From NCBI RefSeq assembly GCF_900104085.1, contig NZ_FNLD01000001.1, forward strand, positions 1,966,331 to 2,030,330: DNA of 64,000 bases, read 5' to 3'. The translations under genes and the position numbers were made by a program. How positions within the stretch are numbered: position 1 is the stretch's first letter; each line of letters opens with the position of its first letter. This stretch comes from Pseudoxanthomonas sp. CF125 (GTDB taxonomy: Bacteria; Pseudomonadota; Gammaproteobacteria; Xanthomonadales; Xanthomonadaceae). The notes beneath the pieces are model-generated. The model saw only the letters and a list, made by a program, of their open reading frames with translations. It was not told the DNA's origin and ran no database searches. Below are positions 18,190-26,666 of the stretch, piece by piece.

Positions 18190-20378
18190 TCCGCATCCAC
18201 GACGCAACGGAAGCCCACGCTGCCCGAGCGATCCTTGCAAGGCGCCATCAGCAGGTATTTGCCGTGCTGATCCAAGCGGTAAGCCTGCGGGAAATACCAG
18301 TGCGAGGTCTGCGGACGATAGGCGCTGCCGCCGCGCAGCACCGCGGCACGAGTGTGGTCGTCGAAGTATTCGTCGGTCCATTGCCAGACGTTGCCGACCA
18401 GATCCAGGACGCCGAACGGGCTGGCGCCGGCGGGATGCGCGTCCACATCGGCCGGCGGCAGCAGCCGGCGCCCGCGGTTCGGCGCCGGCACCGCCGCTGC
18501 ATTCCAGGCATCGCCCCACGGATAGGCGCGTCCGTCGTTGCCTTGCGCGGCGTACTGCCACTCCCACTCGTGCGGCAGACGCTTGCCGGCCCATCGTGCG
18601 TAGGCGCGCGCGTCCTCGATCGACACCCAGGTCACCGGCTTGTTCTCCCAACCTGCCGCAGGTGCGCCTTCCACCCAGTGGCGCAGGAAATTGTGGCTGT
18701 CGCGCGGCCGGTAACCGCTTTGGTCGATGAAGCGCTTGAACTGCTCGTTGGTGACCGGAGTGCGGTCGATATGGAAGGCACGCATCCGCAGGCGCCGGCG
18801 ATGTCCGCGGCGTGCGCTGTTTTCCCAGGGATACTGGAAATCGACGCCGTCCCAGGTCTGGCCTTCGATCTCGATGCCGCCGACCACGAAATCGAATTCG
18901 TCGGCGGGAATGGCGACCATGCCCTCGGCGGGCTTGGCCGCCAGCGCGGTGCGGGCGATCTCGACCAGGGTCTGGGGAATCGACTTCCACTGGTTCGACA
19001 GCGACTGCAATGGCGTCTTGGCGAAGCCCTTCATCAGTCCCAGGAAGGCCTCCAGGTCCGGATCCTGCGTGCCCGCTTCCAATGCCAGCACGGCGCCGTA
19101 ACCCTTCCCTTCCAGGGTCGTTGTCAACGTCGCCTTGCCGTCGGCCAGGCGCGGCTGCAAAGCGACGCCGTTCCATGCATCGAAGTAACGCGTGCCCTCG
19201 ATGTGATCCACCGCGATCTGCTCGCCGTCCACTTCGTATTCGTTGCGGTTGACGATATTCCACAAGGTCATGCCGTCGCCCGGGAAACGGCTGGCGAACA
19301 CGCCGGCCTGCAGAGTAGCGGCATACGGCTGCCAGTCCATGCTGACCATCAACGGCGCGAATTTGCGCTCGACCGCGGCGATGCGGCGCAGAGTGGCCGC
19401 ATCGCGCGGGGTGAACTGGTTCCAGATGCCCCAGATGTTCTCCCACGCGTTGTAGCCCACGCCGTTGAAGAAGATGTACTGCAGATCGTTGCTGCGGTCG
19501 CGACCCCAGCGGTTTTCGTAATTGATCATGTGGCGCGGTTCCAGCCACTTGAATTTTGCCACCGAGGGAATCACGTCCGTCGGCACTTTCTTGCCCCAGC
19601 TCTGCACGTTCCAGATCAGGTGCTCCTCGGCGCTGATCGTGGACTCCGGCTGCACCACCACCGGACGGCCCAGCGCGTCGCAGGCGTCGAAGAAGGCGCG
19701 CGGCACGCCGTTGTAGGTGTCGCCGTTGATGCCGTCGGCGCCGGTTTCCTTGACCAGGCGCGCGATCGCCAGCCAATCGGGTTCGCCCTGCTCGCGGGTG
19801 CCGTTGTCCCACGGCATGGTCGGCAGGAACACCTTCACTCCACGCCGGTGGAAATCGGCGACCACGCCGCGGATGCCTTCCACCCCGCCCGGCAGATCGT
19901 GGATGAGATCGAACTGGTTGCGGTCGTCGATACCGATGTTGGGATAGATGTACCAGAGCAGCACGCTGTCCAGTCCGCCGAAGCGCTCTTCCAAGTCGTC
20001 GAGATAACGGTCGACGGTGTACTTGCCCATCGCCGCATCGTAGAAATAGCGGTCCTCGATCATCATCTGCGCATGCACGAAGTTGCGCTGCGCCCACTGC
20101 AGTTGCGGACGCCGGTAGTTGGCGTCGTCGTAGCCGATGCGGGTCAGGTGCTCGCGGCGCCAGTCGCGCAGTTCGCGCAGCCAGTCGCCGGCGGTGCCGT
20201 TGACGTCCATCTTCCAATGGCCGATCTCGGCGAAGGGCCAGCCCGGCGCCTTGCCCGGCGTGGGCAGGTAGCGCTGGGTGGTGACGTGGGAGAACTTGTA
20301 TTCGGTCCTGATCTCCGGCCGCTCCCCGTCGTTGCGAGAGTCGGTCGGAGGCGCTGTGTTTTCCGGGCTTGCGGTCAT
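18186..20378 (-). CDS. TIM-barrel glycosidase-like domain fused to an FGE/sulfatase-modifying-factor-like domain
   Basis: A 730-residue two-domain protein. Residues about 60-400 look like a (beta/alpha)8 barrel of a glycoside hydrolase, with candidate acidic residues in DGINGDTYNG (about 215-224) and VVQPES. Residues about 487-730 are an FGE-type domain (MVAIPADEFDF, TPVTNEQFKRFI, RLPHEWEWQYAAQG, GNVWQWTDEYF, VLRGGS, GSVGFRCVVD). The C-terminal CxxxxC catalytic pair of true formylglycine-generating enzymes is not seen; the only nearby cysteine is in MAPCKDRSG, so sulfatase activation is doubtful. No sulfatase gene is nearby. Start 20378 is chosen over 20423, weakly. It lies 37 bases after the ribokinase stop and overlaps GH127. 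Confidence 0.8.
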   Translation of the reverse strand: MTASPENTAPPTDSRNDGERPEIRTEYKFSHVTTQRYLPTPGKAPGWPFAEIGHWKMDVNGTAGDWLRELRDWRREHLTRIGYDDANYRRPQLQWAQRNFVHAQMMIEDRYFYDAAMGKYTVDRYLDDLEERFGGLDSVLLWYIYPNIGIDDRNQFDLIHDLPGGVEGIRGVVADFHRRGVKVFLPTMPWDNGTREQGEPDWLAIARLVKETGADGINGDTYNGVPRAFFDACDALGRPVVVQPESTISAEEHLIWNVQSWGKKVPTDVIPSVAKFKWLEPRHMINYENRWGRDRSNDLQYIFFNGVGYNAWENIWGIWNQFTPRDAATLRRIAAVERKFAPLMVSMDWQPYAATLQAGVFASRFPGDGMTLWNIVNRNEYEVDGEQIAVDHIEGTRYFDAWNGVALQPRLADGKATLTTTLEGKGYGAVLALEAGTQDPDLEAFLGLMKGFAKTPLQSLSNQWKSIPQTLVEIARTALAAKPAEGMVAIPADEFDFVVGGIEIEGQTWDGVDFQYPWENSARRGHRRRLRMRAFHIDRTPVTNEQFKRFIDQSGYRPRDSHNFLRHWVEGAPAAGWENKPVTWVSIEDARAYARWAGKRLPHEWEWQYAAQGNDGRAYPWGDAWNAAAVPAPNRGRRLLPPADVDAHPAGASPFGVLDLVGNVWQWTDEYFDDHTRAAVLRGGSAYRPQTSHWYFPQAYRLDQHGKYLLMAPCKDRSGSVGFRCVVDAE

Positions 20379-20415
20379 GGTCTTTGGGGGGTTCCGGATC
20401 GATTGGAAGCGAGTG

Positions 20416-21360
20416 TCACACAAGGCCGCAATAAGCGGCGAGGCTGCGGTCGGCGCGTGGCGCGTGGCGGTCGTTCGAACGCAGCATCGCTTCCACTTCG
20501 ATGCGTTGCGGGATGCTGGATTGTGCGCCCAATCTCGTGCAGGCCAACGCCGACGCCGCGCATGCGTAGCGCAGCGCCGCGGGAAGCGGATCGCCCAGGT
20601 TCAGCGCAGCGACCAGGGCGCCGCAGAAAGTGTCCCCGGCGGCAGTGGTATCGACCGCCTGGACCTTGAAACCGGACTGCAGGAAAAATTCCGCGCCCTG
20701 CCGCGCGCAGCAACCGCGCGCGCCCAGGGTAACCACTACGCAGGGCACGTCCAACAGCGCCAGGCATTCGGCCACGCTGCCGCGATGCCCGGTGACGGTG
20801 GCCAGTTCGCCCTCGTTGACGATCAGCACGTCGACCGACAGCAACAACTCGGTGGGCAGCGTCTGCGCCGGTGCGGCGTTCAACACCACCTGCACGCCGG
20901 CCGCGCGCGCCGCAAGCGCGAAAGCGGTCACCGCCTCTATGGGTGTCTCCAGCTGCAGTAGCAGATGGCTCACCGCTTGCAGCGACGGAAGCTCGTCGCC
21001 GCACAATGCGCCATTGGCGCCCGGGGCGACGGTGATCGCGTTCTCGGCATCGTCGGACAGGCAGATGAAAGCGGTGCCGGTCGGCTGCGCGCTACGCACC
21101 ACCTGCACGGCTACGCCCGCATCGGCCAGGGAGTCTTCGATGGTCTTGGCGAACGGGTCGTTGCCCAATGCCAGCAGCATGCCCGTATCGACGCCGCCCG
21201 CCCGCGCGCAGGCCACCGCCTGATTGGCGCCCTTGCCGCCCGGGAACGTAGCGAATTCGCGCCCGAGCACGGTTTCCCCGGGCGCCGGCACGTGCGAAGC
21301 GCGCACCACGAAATCCAGGTTGGCCGAACCGGCCACCAGCAAGGTCTTGCGCGCGTTCAT
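20416..21360 (-). CDS. rbsK: Ribokinase-type PfkB sugar kinase
   Basis: A 314-residue cytoplasmic kinase of the PfkB family that most resembles ribokinase. It has the sugar-binding loop [14 protein letters not shown] at about residues 37-50 and the anion-hole and catalytic base motif [12 protein letters not shown] near residue 243. It begins SANLDFVV and carries PAPGETV, as ribokinases do. The ATG at 21360 overlaps the stop of the upstream hydrolase gene by ATGA. No rbsD or ribose ABC transporter is near, so the true substrate may be another pentose or a nucleoside released by the neighbouring hydrolases. The symbol is by family resemblance. Confidence 0.85.
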   Translation of the reverse strand: MNARKTLLVAGSANLDFVVRASHVPAPGETVLGREFATFPGGKGANQAVACARAGGVDTGMLLALGNDPFAKTIEDSLADAGVAVQVVRSAQPTGTAFICLSDDAENAITVAPGANGALCGDELPSLQAVSHLLLQLETPIEAVTAFALAARAAGVQVVLNAAPAQTLPTELLLSVDVLIVNEGELATVTGHRGSVAECLALLDVPCVVVTLGARGCCARQGAEFFLQSGFKVQAVDTTAAGDTFCGALVAALNLGDPLPAALRYACAASALACTRLGAQSSIPQRIEVEAMLRSNDRHAPRADRSLAAYCGLV

Positions 21361-22673
21361 GGGGTCAGCGCCTGATGGATCAGGTTGTAGAAGGGCGTGC
21401 CGATCCGCGGCAGATCGTTGGCCGCGCCGTTGGGAAGGTGCTGCAACAACAGGATCGAGATCGTCCGTTCCCTGGGATCGATGGAGAAATAAGTGGAAGC
21501 CGCGCCGGACCAGCCGAATTGCCCGGCCGAACCCAGGCGGCCCTTGCCCGCCGGATCCAGCAGCACCGAGCCACCCAGCCCGAAGCCTTCCGCATCGCTG
21601 AACTGGGTCACCGGCCGTTCCAGGAAAGTCAGCTGGTTGACCATCATCTGCTCGACCGTCTTGCGGTCGAGGATGGCTACGCCTTCCAGCGTGCCGCCGT
21701 CGAGCAGCATCCGGCACAGGCGCATGAAATCCGCTGCGGTGGAATACAGACCACCCGCGCCGCTGGGGTAAGGATTGAGCATTTCACCCGGATGCAGCGC
21801 GCTCGGGCCTTGGTCCAAACGCAATTTCCCGTCCGCGTCCATGGCTGTGATGTCGACGATGCGGTCGCGCTTGGCTGGCGGAATGCTGAAGCCGGTGTCT
21901 TCCATGCGCAGCGGAGCGAGGATTCGTTGTTGCACGAAATCATCGAAGCGCTGTCCGCTCACGACTTCCACGATGCGTGCGACTACTTCCATCTGGGTGC
22001 CGTCGTAACGGAACCGCGTGCCCGGCTCAACCGCCAGGGGTACTTTGGACAGGCGCTTGGAGAATTCGGCCAGATCGGCCGAACCATGCAGGTCGGCGCG
22101 CTCCAGCAGCTTGGTCGCTTCTTCGTTGCCTGCAGTGGCGAAACCGGCGGTATGGGTCAGCAACTGACGCAGGGTGATCTTGGCGGTCGCCGGGCGTAGG
22201 TCGGGCTTGTCGGCGCTACCGCCGGCAAAGATCTGCATGCCGGCGAATTCCGGCAGGTACTTCTCGACCGGATCGTCCAAGGAAAGCTTGCCCTCTTCCA
22301 TCAACATCAGCGCAGCGACCGTGGTCACCGTCTTGGTCATGGAATAGATGCGGAAAATGGAGTCCTTGCGCATGGGCGAGCTGCGGGCCAGATCGCGATT
22401 GCCGTAGGCCTGCGACTGGACTATCGCGCCATCTTTCCAAACCAGGCTGACCGCGCCCAGGTAACCCTGCGCATCGGTCGCGTGCTCCAGAAAACCATCC
22501 AACCGCTGCAGGCGTTCTGCCGGGATCCGAGGAGAGTCGGCGCCCGCACCTGCAGCGTTGGCTGGCGAAGAGGAAGCGGCAACGGCCGCCGAAGCCAGGC
22601 CGAGCACGATGCCGCACAGCAATGGGAAAAAGCGCGTCAGCACGCGGGACCCCGACGCATGGAATTCCACCAT
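21357..22673 (-). CDS. Secreted class C beta-lactamase-family serine hydrolase
   Basis: A 438-residue periplasmic or secreted hydrolase of the beta-lactamase/D-aminopeptidase/esterase superfamily. A signal peptide with helix [18 protein letters not shown] spans about residues 15-32. The catalytic Ser-Lys pair is in SMTK (111-114), and the third motif is GWSGAAST near the C-terminus. The usual YxN tyrosine lies in [10 protein letters not shown] (Tyr223), where the second position partner is G-T rather than S-N. Such enzymes are often esterases rather than antibiotic-resistance enzymes. Its place between a TonB receptor and sugar enzymes suggests removal of an ester group from a glycan (inference). 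Confidence 0.85.
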   Translation of the reverse strand: MVEFHASGSRVLTRFFPLLCGIVLGLASAAVAASSSPANAAGAGADSPRIPAERLQRLDGFLEHATDAQGYLGAVSLVWKDGAIVQSQAYGNRDLARSSPMRKDSIFRIYSMTKTVTTVAALMLMEEGKLSLDDPVEKYLPEFAGMQIFAGGSADKPDLRPATAKITLRQLLTHTAGFATAGNEEATKLLERADLHGSADLAEFSKRLSKVPLAVEPGTRFRYDGTQMEVVARIVEVVSGQRFDDFVQQRILAPLRMEDTGFSIPPAKRDRIVDITAMDADGKLRLDQGPSALHPGEMLNPYPSGAGGLYSTAADFMRLCRMLLDGGTLEGVAILDRKTVEQMMVNQLTFLERPVTQFSDAEGFGLGGSVLLDPAGKGRLGSAGQFGWSGAASTYFSIDPRERTISILLLQHLPNGAANDLPRIGTPFYNLIHQALTP

Positions 22674-22785
22674 CGATGTCGGCCGCCTGCCGCCGGGCAG
22701 GCCAACTCGAACCCGACAGGCAGGCAGACGTACGCCATCGACAACTCAGCAATCAAAACTTGATCTGGTGCGCGGATGAGGACAT

Positions 22786-25023
22786 TCAGAAAGTGTACTC
22801 ATAGGTCAGCGAGACCATGCGGCCACGGCCGGCGAAGTAGTTCTTGAAGAAGTCCACCTGCGACCAGCTCAGGATGTACTGCTTGTCGGTCAGGTTCTCG
22901 ATGCCCACGGTGAAGCGCCCGACGTTCTCGATCCTGTAGTTCACGCTCAGATCGAACAGAGTGTAGCCGTCGGTATGCTCTTCGAACGAATATGTAGCGC
23001 CATCGAACTCGCGCACGTCTTCACCGGACAAATCGCGCGACATCAATTTGGTCGCGTTCAGTGTGACGTCGCCGTTGGGGTTGAATTTCCAGGTGACCGA
23101 AGCGCCTATCTTGTCCGGATTGATATCCGACACGCCGATCGGCTTGTTCAATCCGCCGGCGGGGTAGCGGCCCTCCAGGTCAGCATTCCAGAAGGCGGTC
23201 TTGCCGCGGATGCGCGAGTACAGCGCGCTCGCCTTCCATTGATCGTTGAACCTCCATTCGCCGCTCAACTCGACGCCCTTGATGCGGGTCGGCGCGCGAT
23301 TGAGGACGTAGTCGTTGGTCTCCGGGTCCACCGACAGGGACGTGCCGAAGGGCGATCTGGAGTCGTAATACGAACCGCCGAACGAACCGCGGTCGCCGCG
23401 CCAGTTGAACCCGTACTCGCGGTTGTCGACGATGATGGGCTGGATATCGCGGATGCGGTCCACCGACTGGCCCGGCACGTTGATGTTGCGCAGCGGGATG
23501 CCGATGTTGGGCAGGCTGAAGCCTTCGCCATAGGAAGCGAATACCGACCACTCGTCGGTAATGCGCCAGATACTGCCGAAATTGACCAGATTCTCCGTGT
23601 ATTCCACACCGCCGCCTTGTACGAACACGCTGTTGCGGAACGCCGTGGTGGTATAGCTATCGACCTTGAGTTCGCCGTCTTCGCGCCGGAAACCGCCGCT
23701 GAACGTGACCGGACCCAGGTCGTAACTCAACTGCGCGTAGGGCGCGGTGCTGGTGTATTTCATGGGCGGCACCCACACACGATTGGTGAGCGCCAGGCGC
23801 TGTTGCGCCTCGTCCTTGACGAAATCCACACCGGCACGCAGCTCAAGGCCTTCCACTCCGAACAATGAACCGCGCGTCCACGACGGACGGAACCCGTACT
23901 TCTTGCTGTCGATCTCGGACTGGTCGTAGATGCGGTCGGCTTCGTCGAAGTCGTCGTCCACCTTCACCAGCTGCTTGTCGTCGCCGTTCTCCGGCAGGTA
24001 GCGCATCGCCTGATCGGCCCAGTACGCATTCATCATCAGCGTACCGCCGAGGAAATCCCCATGCGAATAGAGCAGGTTCAACTGCTCGAAATCGTTGAAC
24101 TCGGCCTTGCTGCCGAAGATGTGCCCGCGTTCGGAAGTGTTGGTGACCGGATTCTCGCAGGTGCCCGGGCGGCAACCCTCGACCTGGATGTAGTCGCCGT
24201 TGCCCTCGATCTTGAAATGGCTGTAGCTGGCCTGCAACCGCTGCATCCCGTCTTCGCCGAAGTTGATGCCGCCTTTCAGGAACAGGTTATTGGCCATGGA
24301 GTCTGAGACCGAGCCGCTGGTGTTCATGCCCACGCGGCGGCCGTCAGCATCGTAGGAAATGCCGCGATCGATGGCGGACAGTCCGACTACAAAATCATAG
24401 TTTTCCTGCTTGTGCAGCCAGTTGGCGCCCACCTTCCAACCGCTGCTGTCGTTGCCGAACTGGGTCGAATAGCGGGTAAGGATGCGGAACTCGTTGCCTT
24501 CCTTCTGCGGCACGCTGGAGATGTAGTTGATGATGCCGCCCGCTGCGCCGATGCCTTCCGACGCGGAAGGACCATTGATGACCTCAATGCGGTCCACGAT
24601 ACCCATGTCGGTGAAAGTCGCGTTGCGGTTGCCCTCGCGCAGCGGCGAGCCCTGCGGAACGCCGTCGAACAGGCGCAGCGCGATGCGGCCGCGCAGGGTT
24701 TCGCCCGAGTTGCTCATGGCCTGCGAGGATTCGGCATAACCGGGCACGGTACGCGCCAGCACGGCGGTGGCGTCCTCGGTCACCGCAAGGGTGTTTTTGA
24801 TTTCCTCTTTCGAGACCAGCGTGATCGCGCCCGGGATCTTGTCGATCGCCTTGGGGCTGCGCGAGCCGGTGACGATCACCGCATCCAGATCGGTCGCGTC
24901 GGCTGGCTGGCTATCGGCCGCGGGAGCCGGTTCGGCCGCCGCGGCCGCCTGTTGCGCATGGACGCTGGCGCTGACGGCAGCCGCCAGCAGGAAAACGCCG
25001 AATGTGGCCGGTACGTGCTTCAT
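22786..25023 (-). CDS. TonB-dependent outer-membrane receptor
   Basis: A 745-residue outer-membrane gated channel. It has a signal peptide ending VHAQQ, an Ala/Pro-rich linker, a TonB-box-like segment DLDAVIVTGSRS, the plug domain (DKIPGAITLVSKEEI to VINGPSASEGIGAAGGIINYIS) and a 22-strand-type barrel ending in YEYTF with terminal Phe. The plug and barrel are of the shorter, siderophore-receptor-like type, unlike the 950-residue carbohydrate receptor at 31857. Its position at the head of the hydrolase/kinase/GH127 run nevertheless suggests that a glycan or conjugate could be its ligand. The ligand cannot be decided from sequence. Confidence 0.9.
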   Translation of the reverse strand: MKHVPATFGVFLLAAAVSASVHAQQAAAAAEPAPAADSQPADATDLDAVIVTGSRSPKAIDKIPGAITLVSKEEIKNTLAVTEDATAVLARTVPGYAESSQAMSNSGETLRGRIALRLFDGVPQGSPLREGNRNATFTDMGIVDRIEVINGPSASEGIGAAGGIINYISSVPQKEGNEFRILTRYSTQFGNDSSGWKVGANWLHKQENYDFVVGLSAIDRGISYDADGRRVGMNTSGSVSDSMANNLFLKGGINFGEDGMQRLQASYSHFKIEGNGDYIQVEGCRPGTCENPVTNTSERGHIFGSKAEFNDFEQLNLLYSHGDFLGGTLMMNAYWADQAMRYLPENGDDKQLVKVDDDFDEADRIYDQSEIDSKKYGFRPSWTRGSLFGVEGLELRAGVDFVKDEAQQRLALTNRVWVPPMKYTSTAPYAQLSYDLGPVTFSGGFRREDGELKVDSYTTTAFRNSVFVQGGGVEYTENLVNFGSIWRITDEWSVFASYGEGFSLPNIGIPLRNINVPGQSVDRIRDIQPIIVDNREYGFNWRGDRGSFGGSYYDSRSPFGTSLSVDPETNDYVLNRAPTRIKGVELSGEWRFNDQWKASALYSRIRGKTAFWNADLEGRYPAGGLNKPIGVSDINPDKIGASVTWKFNPNGDVTLNATKLMSRDLSGEDVREFDGATYSFEEHTDGYTLFDLSVNYRIENVGRFTVGIENLTDKQYILSWSQVDFFKNYFAGRGRMVSLTYEYTF

Positions 25024-25488
25024 GGTGTTTGGTCTCTAGGTTTTTGTACTTATCAAGAGACGCGGCGAATGCGCGGCTCCCCCGTTTGCGTATGCGCGTC
25101 GGCAGTTCGCGCGGATGCGATCTGCGTGCCAAGCATCCCCTCCAAGACGCTTACGTACAGCCCCGACAATGGACGGGAGACTAGGCGTTGGCGAAAGGGA
25201 ATAGAACCGGGGCGAACTATGTTCAGAGTCTAGTTTTTGTTGCTTACCGATCAACAATTCATGCCGCGCCGCAACATAAATTACGCACTTATTTGGATAA
25301 CCGTTCGTGGTGAGCTTGTCGAACCACGCTCTTGGTGGATACCAACAGGGCTCCAGAACCTGGAAGCATTCCGCGAAAGGCGTGGTTCGACAGGCTCACC
25401 ACGAACGGGATCTTCGACAAGCTCGCCACGAACGGATTCATTACGGCGCTTGATGAAGAGGGAGAGAGTAAAAAGCGACCACTCGCCT
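25024..25488. other. 465-base gene-free stretch upstream of the TonB receptor
   Basis: No credible gene was found. The stretch holds the receptor promoter region and at least three copies of the CGTTCGTGGTGAGC repeat family. One feature of possible regulatory interest is ATAA, nine bases, TTAT at 25276-25292, a T-N11-A type palindrome that the neighbouring LysR protein could bind (weak inference). Confidence 0.55.
25302..25435. repeat. Repeat cluster, CGTTCGTGGTGAGC family
   Basis: One copy at 25302-25328 (with one change, GAGCTTG) faces an inverted copy at 25381-25407. A further partial copy in the second orientation follows at 25411-25435. This gives an inverted pair plus a direct partial repeat. 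Confidence 0.8.
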
Positions 25489-26370
25489 TCAGGCGTTGAC
25501 GGTCTTCATCGCCGCCCTGCTCTCTTCCAGGAACACGGTCACCAGGCGGATGCGGATGGTCGAGCGCGACCACACGATGCCGATCTGCCGCGGCACGCTT
25601 TCTTCCGGCAGCGGCAGGCGCGCCAGCTTCAATCCTTCCGGCCACGGCTTGGCCCAGTCCGGCACCAGCGAAACACCAAGGCCACGGTCCACCATCACCG
25701 CGATCGCGTTGAGCGCATTGAGTTCGAAGCGCTCATGCGGGGTGATGCCGACGCGCTGCAGGTATTCCTCGGCCTGGCGCCCGCCCCAGTGGTTGCGGTC
25801 GTAGCGGATCAGCGGCTGGGTGGCGAGCAGTTCGTGCGGATCGCGGCCGGCCATGCTTTCCGGCGCCAACACCACCAGCGGTTCTTCGCGCAAAAGCTGC
25901 CAGTTGCAGGTCTTGGGCAGGGTGTAGGGCGCGTGCAGCACGATCGCCGCATCCAGTTCGCCGCCCTCCACCGCGCGATAGAGGTCGGCCGAGTAGCCCG
26001 GCTTGATGAATACGTTGATTTCGGGAAATTTCTCCACCATCCGCGCCAGGATGTCCGGCAGCATGCCGGCCAGCGCGGTGGGACAGGCACCCAGGCGCAG
26101 TTCGCCGGAGATAGCGTTGTCGTTGGCCAAGCTGCGTAGGTCGGCCACGTCGCGCAACAGATCGCGGCTGCGCTGCAGGATGCGCGAGCCTTCTTCGGTC
26201 ACGCTGACGGTGCGCCCCACCCGCGCGATCAACGGCACGCCGATCTCGCGCTCCAGCGTGCGGATCTGCTGCGCCACCGCCGCCGGGGTGATGTTGAGCA
26301 GGCGCGCGGCTGCGGCCATGGAACCGCGGTCTACCACTGCCACGAAGGTCTTGAGGAATTGGGTATCCAC
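25489..26370 (-). CDS. LysR-family transcriptional regulator
   Basis: A 293-residue LysR regulator with the DNA-binding helix-turn-helix at residues 1-60 (FVAVVDRGSMAAAARLLNI, then TPAAVAQQIRTLE) and an effector-binding domain beginning near GELRLGACPT. It sits between the symporter gene and the TonB receptor, on the same strand as both, so it is the best candidate regulator of this minus-strand cluster. The gaps on both sides hold palindromic repeats, so it may have its own promoter. The inducer is unknown; the symporter and CoA-enzyme neighbours suggest a carboxylic acid or sugar acid (inference). Confidence 0.9.
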   Translation of the reverse strand: MDTQFLKTFVAVVDRGSMAAAARLLNITPAAVAQQIRTLEREIGVPLIARVGRTVSVTEEGSRILQRSRDLLRDVADLRSLANDNAISGELRLGACPTALAGMLPDILARMVEKFPEINVFIKPGYSADLYRAVEGGELDAAIVLHAPYTLPKTCNWQLLREEPLVVLAPESMAGRDPHELLATQPLIRYDRNHWGGRQAEEYLQRVGITPHERFELNALNAIAVMVDRGLGVSLVPDWAKPWPEGLKLARLPLPEESVPRQIGIVWSRSTIRIRLVTVFLEESRAAMKTVNA

Positions 26371-26403
26371 GTCTCGTCTCTGCAGCAGGCTTGAACAAGA
26401 TTC

Positions 26404-26610
26404 CGTTCGTGGTGAGCCTGTCGAACCACGCTGTCGGCGTCATGCCGGGTGTTTACGATAACCCGGATTCCGCGCTAAAGGCGTGGCTCGACAAGTTCAT
26501 TGATGTCGTCGTCCCTGTGGAGACGGGATTCAGGGGACTTTGCTTCTGCGCCAAGAGCGTGGTTCGACAGGCTCACCACGAACGGAATCTTCGACAGGCT
26601 CACCACGAAC
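26404..26610. repeat. Repeat cluster between the LysR and symporter genes
   Basis: Copies of the CGTTCGTGGTGAGC family occur at 26404-26430 (forward), 26558-26584 (inverted) and 26590-26610 (inverted, partial). Between them, 26508-26555 contains a degenerate half of the other family (GACTTTGCTTCTGC is shared with 10041-10054). The region is a mosaic of two repeat families. Confidence 0.75.
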
Positions 26611-26666
26611 CGATTCCCCGACAAACCGCTGCGGAACGGCTTCTTCACAGCTCTCCACAACAAGCG

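Noticed and set aside
18186-20378. True formylglycine-generating enzyme for a sulfatase
   Set aside because: The catalytic cysteine pair is not visible and no sulfatase gene is in the window.
18159-20669. Plus-strand reading frame of 836 residues over the TIM/FGE gene
   Set aside because: Antisense to a gene with many conserved motifs; it has no recognisable domains of its own.
21357-22673. Antibiotic-resistance class C beta-lactamase
   Set aside because: Only the SxxK motif is typical; the second and third motifs differ, and the neighbours are sugar enzymes.
22786-25023. Confident siderophore receptor assignment
   Set aside because: The plug resembles siderophore receptors, but there is no iron-uptake neighbour or Fur-like site that I can support, so the ligand was left open.
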